Part shown: positions 32,669 to 32,743 of the stretch, piece after piece | Position numbering within the stretch: position 1 is the first letter of the stretch | How the letters are laid out: each line of letters begins with the position of its first letter | Assembly: GCA_025056745.1 (NCBI GenBank) | Contig: JANWVQ010000020.1 | Location: 1-32,743 of the forward strand | Origin: Ignavibacterium sp. | Lineage (GTDB): Bacteria; Bacteroidota; Ignavibacteria; Ignavibacteriales; Ignavibacteriaceae | DNA length: 32,743 bases | Direction: 5' to 3' | Notes under the pieces: model-generated | Database searches by the model: none | The model's input: the letters and a program-made list of their open reading frames with translations, nothing else | Told to the model about the DNA's origin: nothing | Translations under genes and position numbers: made by a program

Positions 32669-32743
32669 TTATAAAATTTGTTCGTGAGTTAAACAATGAA
32701 TTGTTCCCAAACCCCAAACCAAATCAACTGCGTGAATTCCGAT
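32669..32743 (-). CDS. C-terminal end of a probable agmatine deiminase (5' end outside window)
   Basis: Only the last 24 codons plus the stop (TAA at 32671-32669) are in the window. They read IGIHAVDLVWGLGTIHCLTHEQIL. The GTIHCLTHEQ end matches the C-terminal active-site strand of agmatine deiminase/peptidyl-arginine deiminase-type enzymes, where the Cys after IH is the nucleophile. Such an enzyme converts agmatine to N-carbamoylputrescine. The PCuAC gene starts 18 bp after it on the same strand. Assignment rests on one short motif. Confidence 0.6.
   Translation of the reverse strand: MGIHAVDLVWGLGTIHCLTHEQIL

Noticed and set aside
1-32743. CRISPR arrays, tRNA or rRNA genes
   Set aside because: I saw no regularly spaced repeats with unique spacers and no cloverleaf or rRNA-like sequence in any intergenic gap; very weak RNA signals could be missed by eye.

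Overview
The window is 32.7 kb of AT-rich, gene-dense bacterial chromosome. Several signs point to the Bacteroidota/Chlorobiota (FCB) side of the tree, most likely Ignavibacteria. Two secreted proteins at the left carry a type IX secretion (T9SS) sorting domain with the YPNPFNPST signature. The primary sigma factor is the short (286 aa) Bacteroidota-type RpoD. Several intergenic regions carry TAnnTTTG, the -7 element known from Bacteroidota promoters. The taxon is inferred from these features. There is no rRNA or tRNA gene, no CRISPR array and no intact insertion sequence, and no gap between genes exceeds 300 bp (the longest is 198 bp, 2426-2623).

Layout. (1) 1-2425, minus strand: two tandem T9SS-exported beta-propeller-like proteins; the first has about seven Ycf48-like repeats and runs off the left edge. 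(2) 2624-7041, plus strand: a compact run of a signal-peptide protein of unknown function, a sigma-54 activator of the NtrC type, a HIT protein, a SAM methyltransferase and PdxB (vitamin B6 synthesis). (3) 7034-8727, minus: a secreted MORN-repeat/TonB-C protein and a PIN-like (NYN-type) nuclease. (4) 8822-17892, plus: archaeal-type class I fructose-bisphosphate aldolase, a hairpin terminator or MITE-like element, a D-amino-acid transaminase-like enzyme, family B DNA polymerase (Pol II type), a beta-CASP ribonuclease-like protein, RpoD with a clear terminator, and a CBM9/DUF5916 outer-membrane protein. (5) 17896-20545, minus: nitroreductase, deoxyhypusine-synthase-like enzyme and an NAD-dependent epimerase. 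(6) 20622-27292, plus: a membrane-anchored unknown, phosphotransacetylase, dGTPase, and a large PAS/GAF histidine kinase with a receiver-only response regulator. (7) 27289-32743, minus: GpsA and PlsY (phospholipid synthesis), an HD hydrolase, endonuclease III, a thioredoxin-like [2Fe-2S] ferredoxin, a type II restriction-modification pair, a PCuAC copper chaperone, and the last 24 codons of what looks like an agmatine deiminase.

Most of the window is housekeeping: central carbon metabolism, lipid and cofactor synthesis, DNA repair and nucleotide-pool control. The accessory parts are the T9SS pair, the restriction-modification operon and the histidine kinase pair. Nothing is clearly a new system. 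The best leads are: (a) a shared 14-nt promoter core that fits the window's own sigma factor; (b) a sorting-domain DNA segment kept identical between two otherwise unrelated secreted genes; (c) an imperfect ~73-nt inverted-repeat element after the aldolase that could be a terminator or a MITE remnant; (d) a deoxyhypusine-synthase-like enzyme in a bacterium; (e) two TonB-related proteins, each with only one half of the usual TonB layout.
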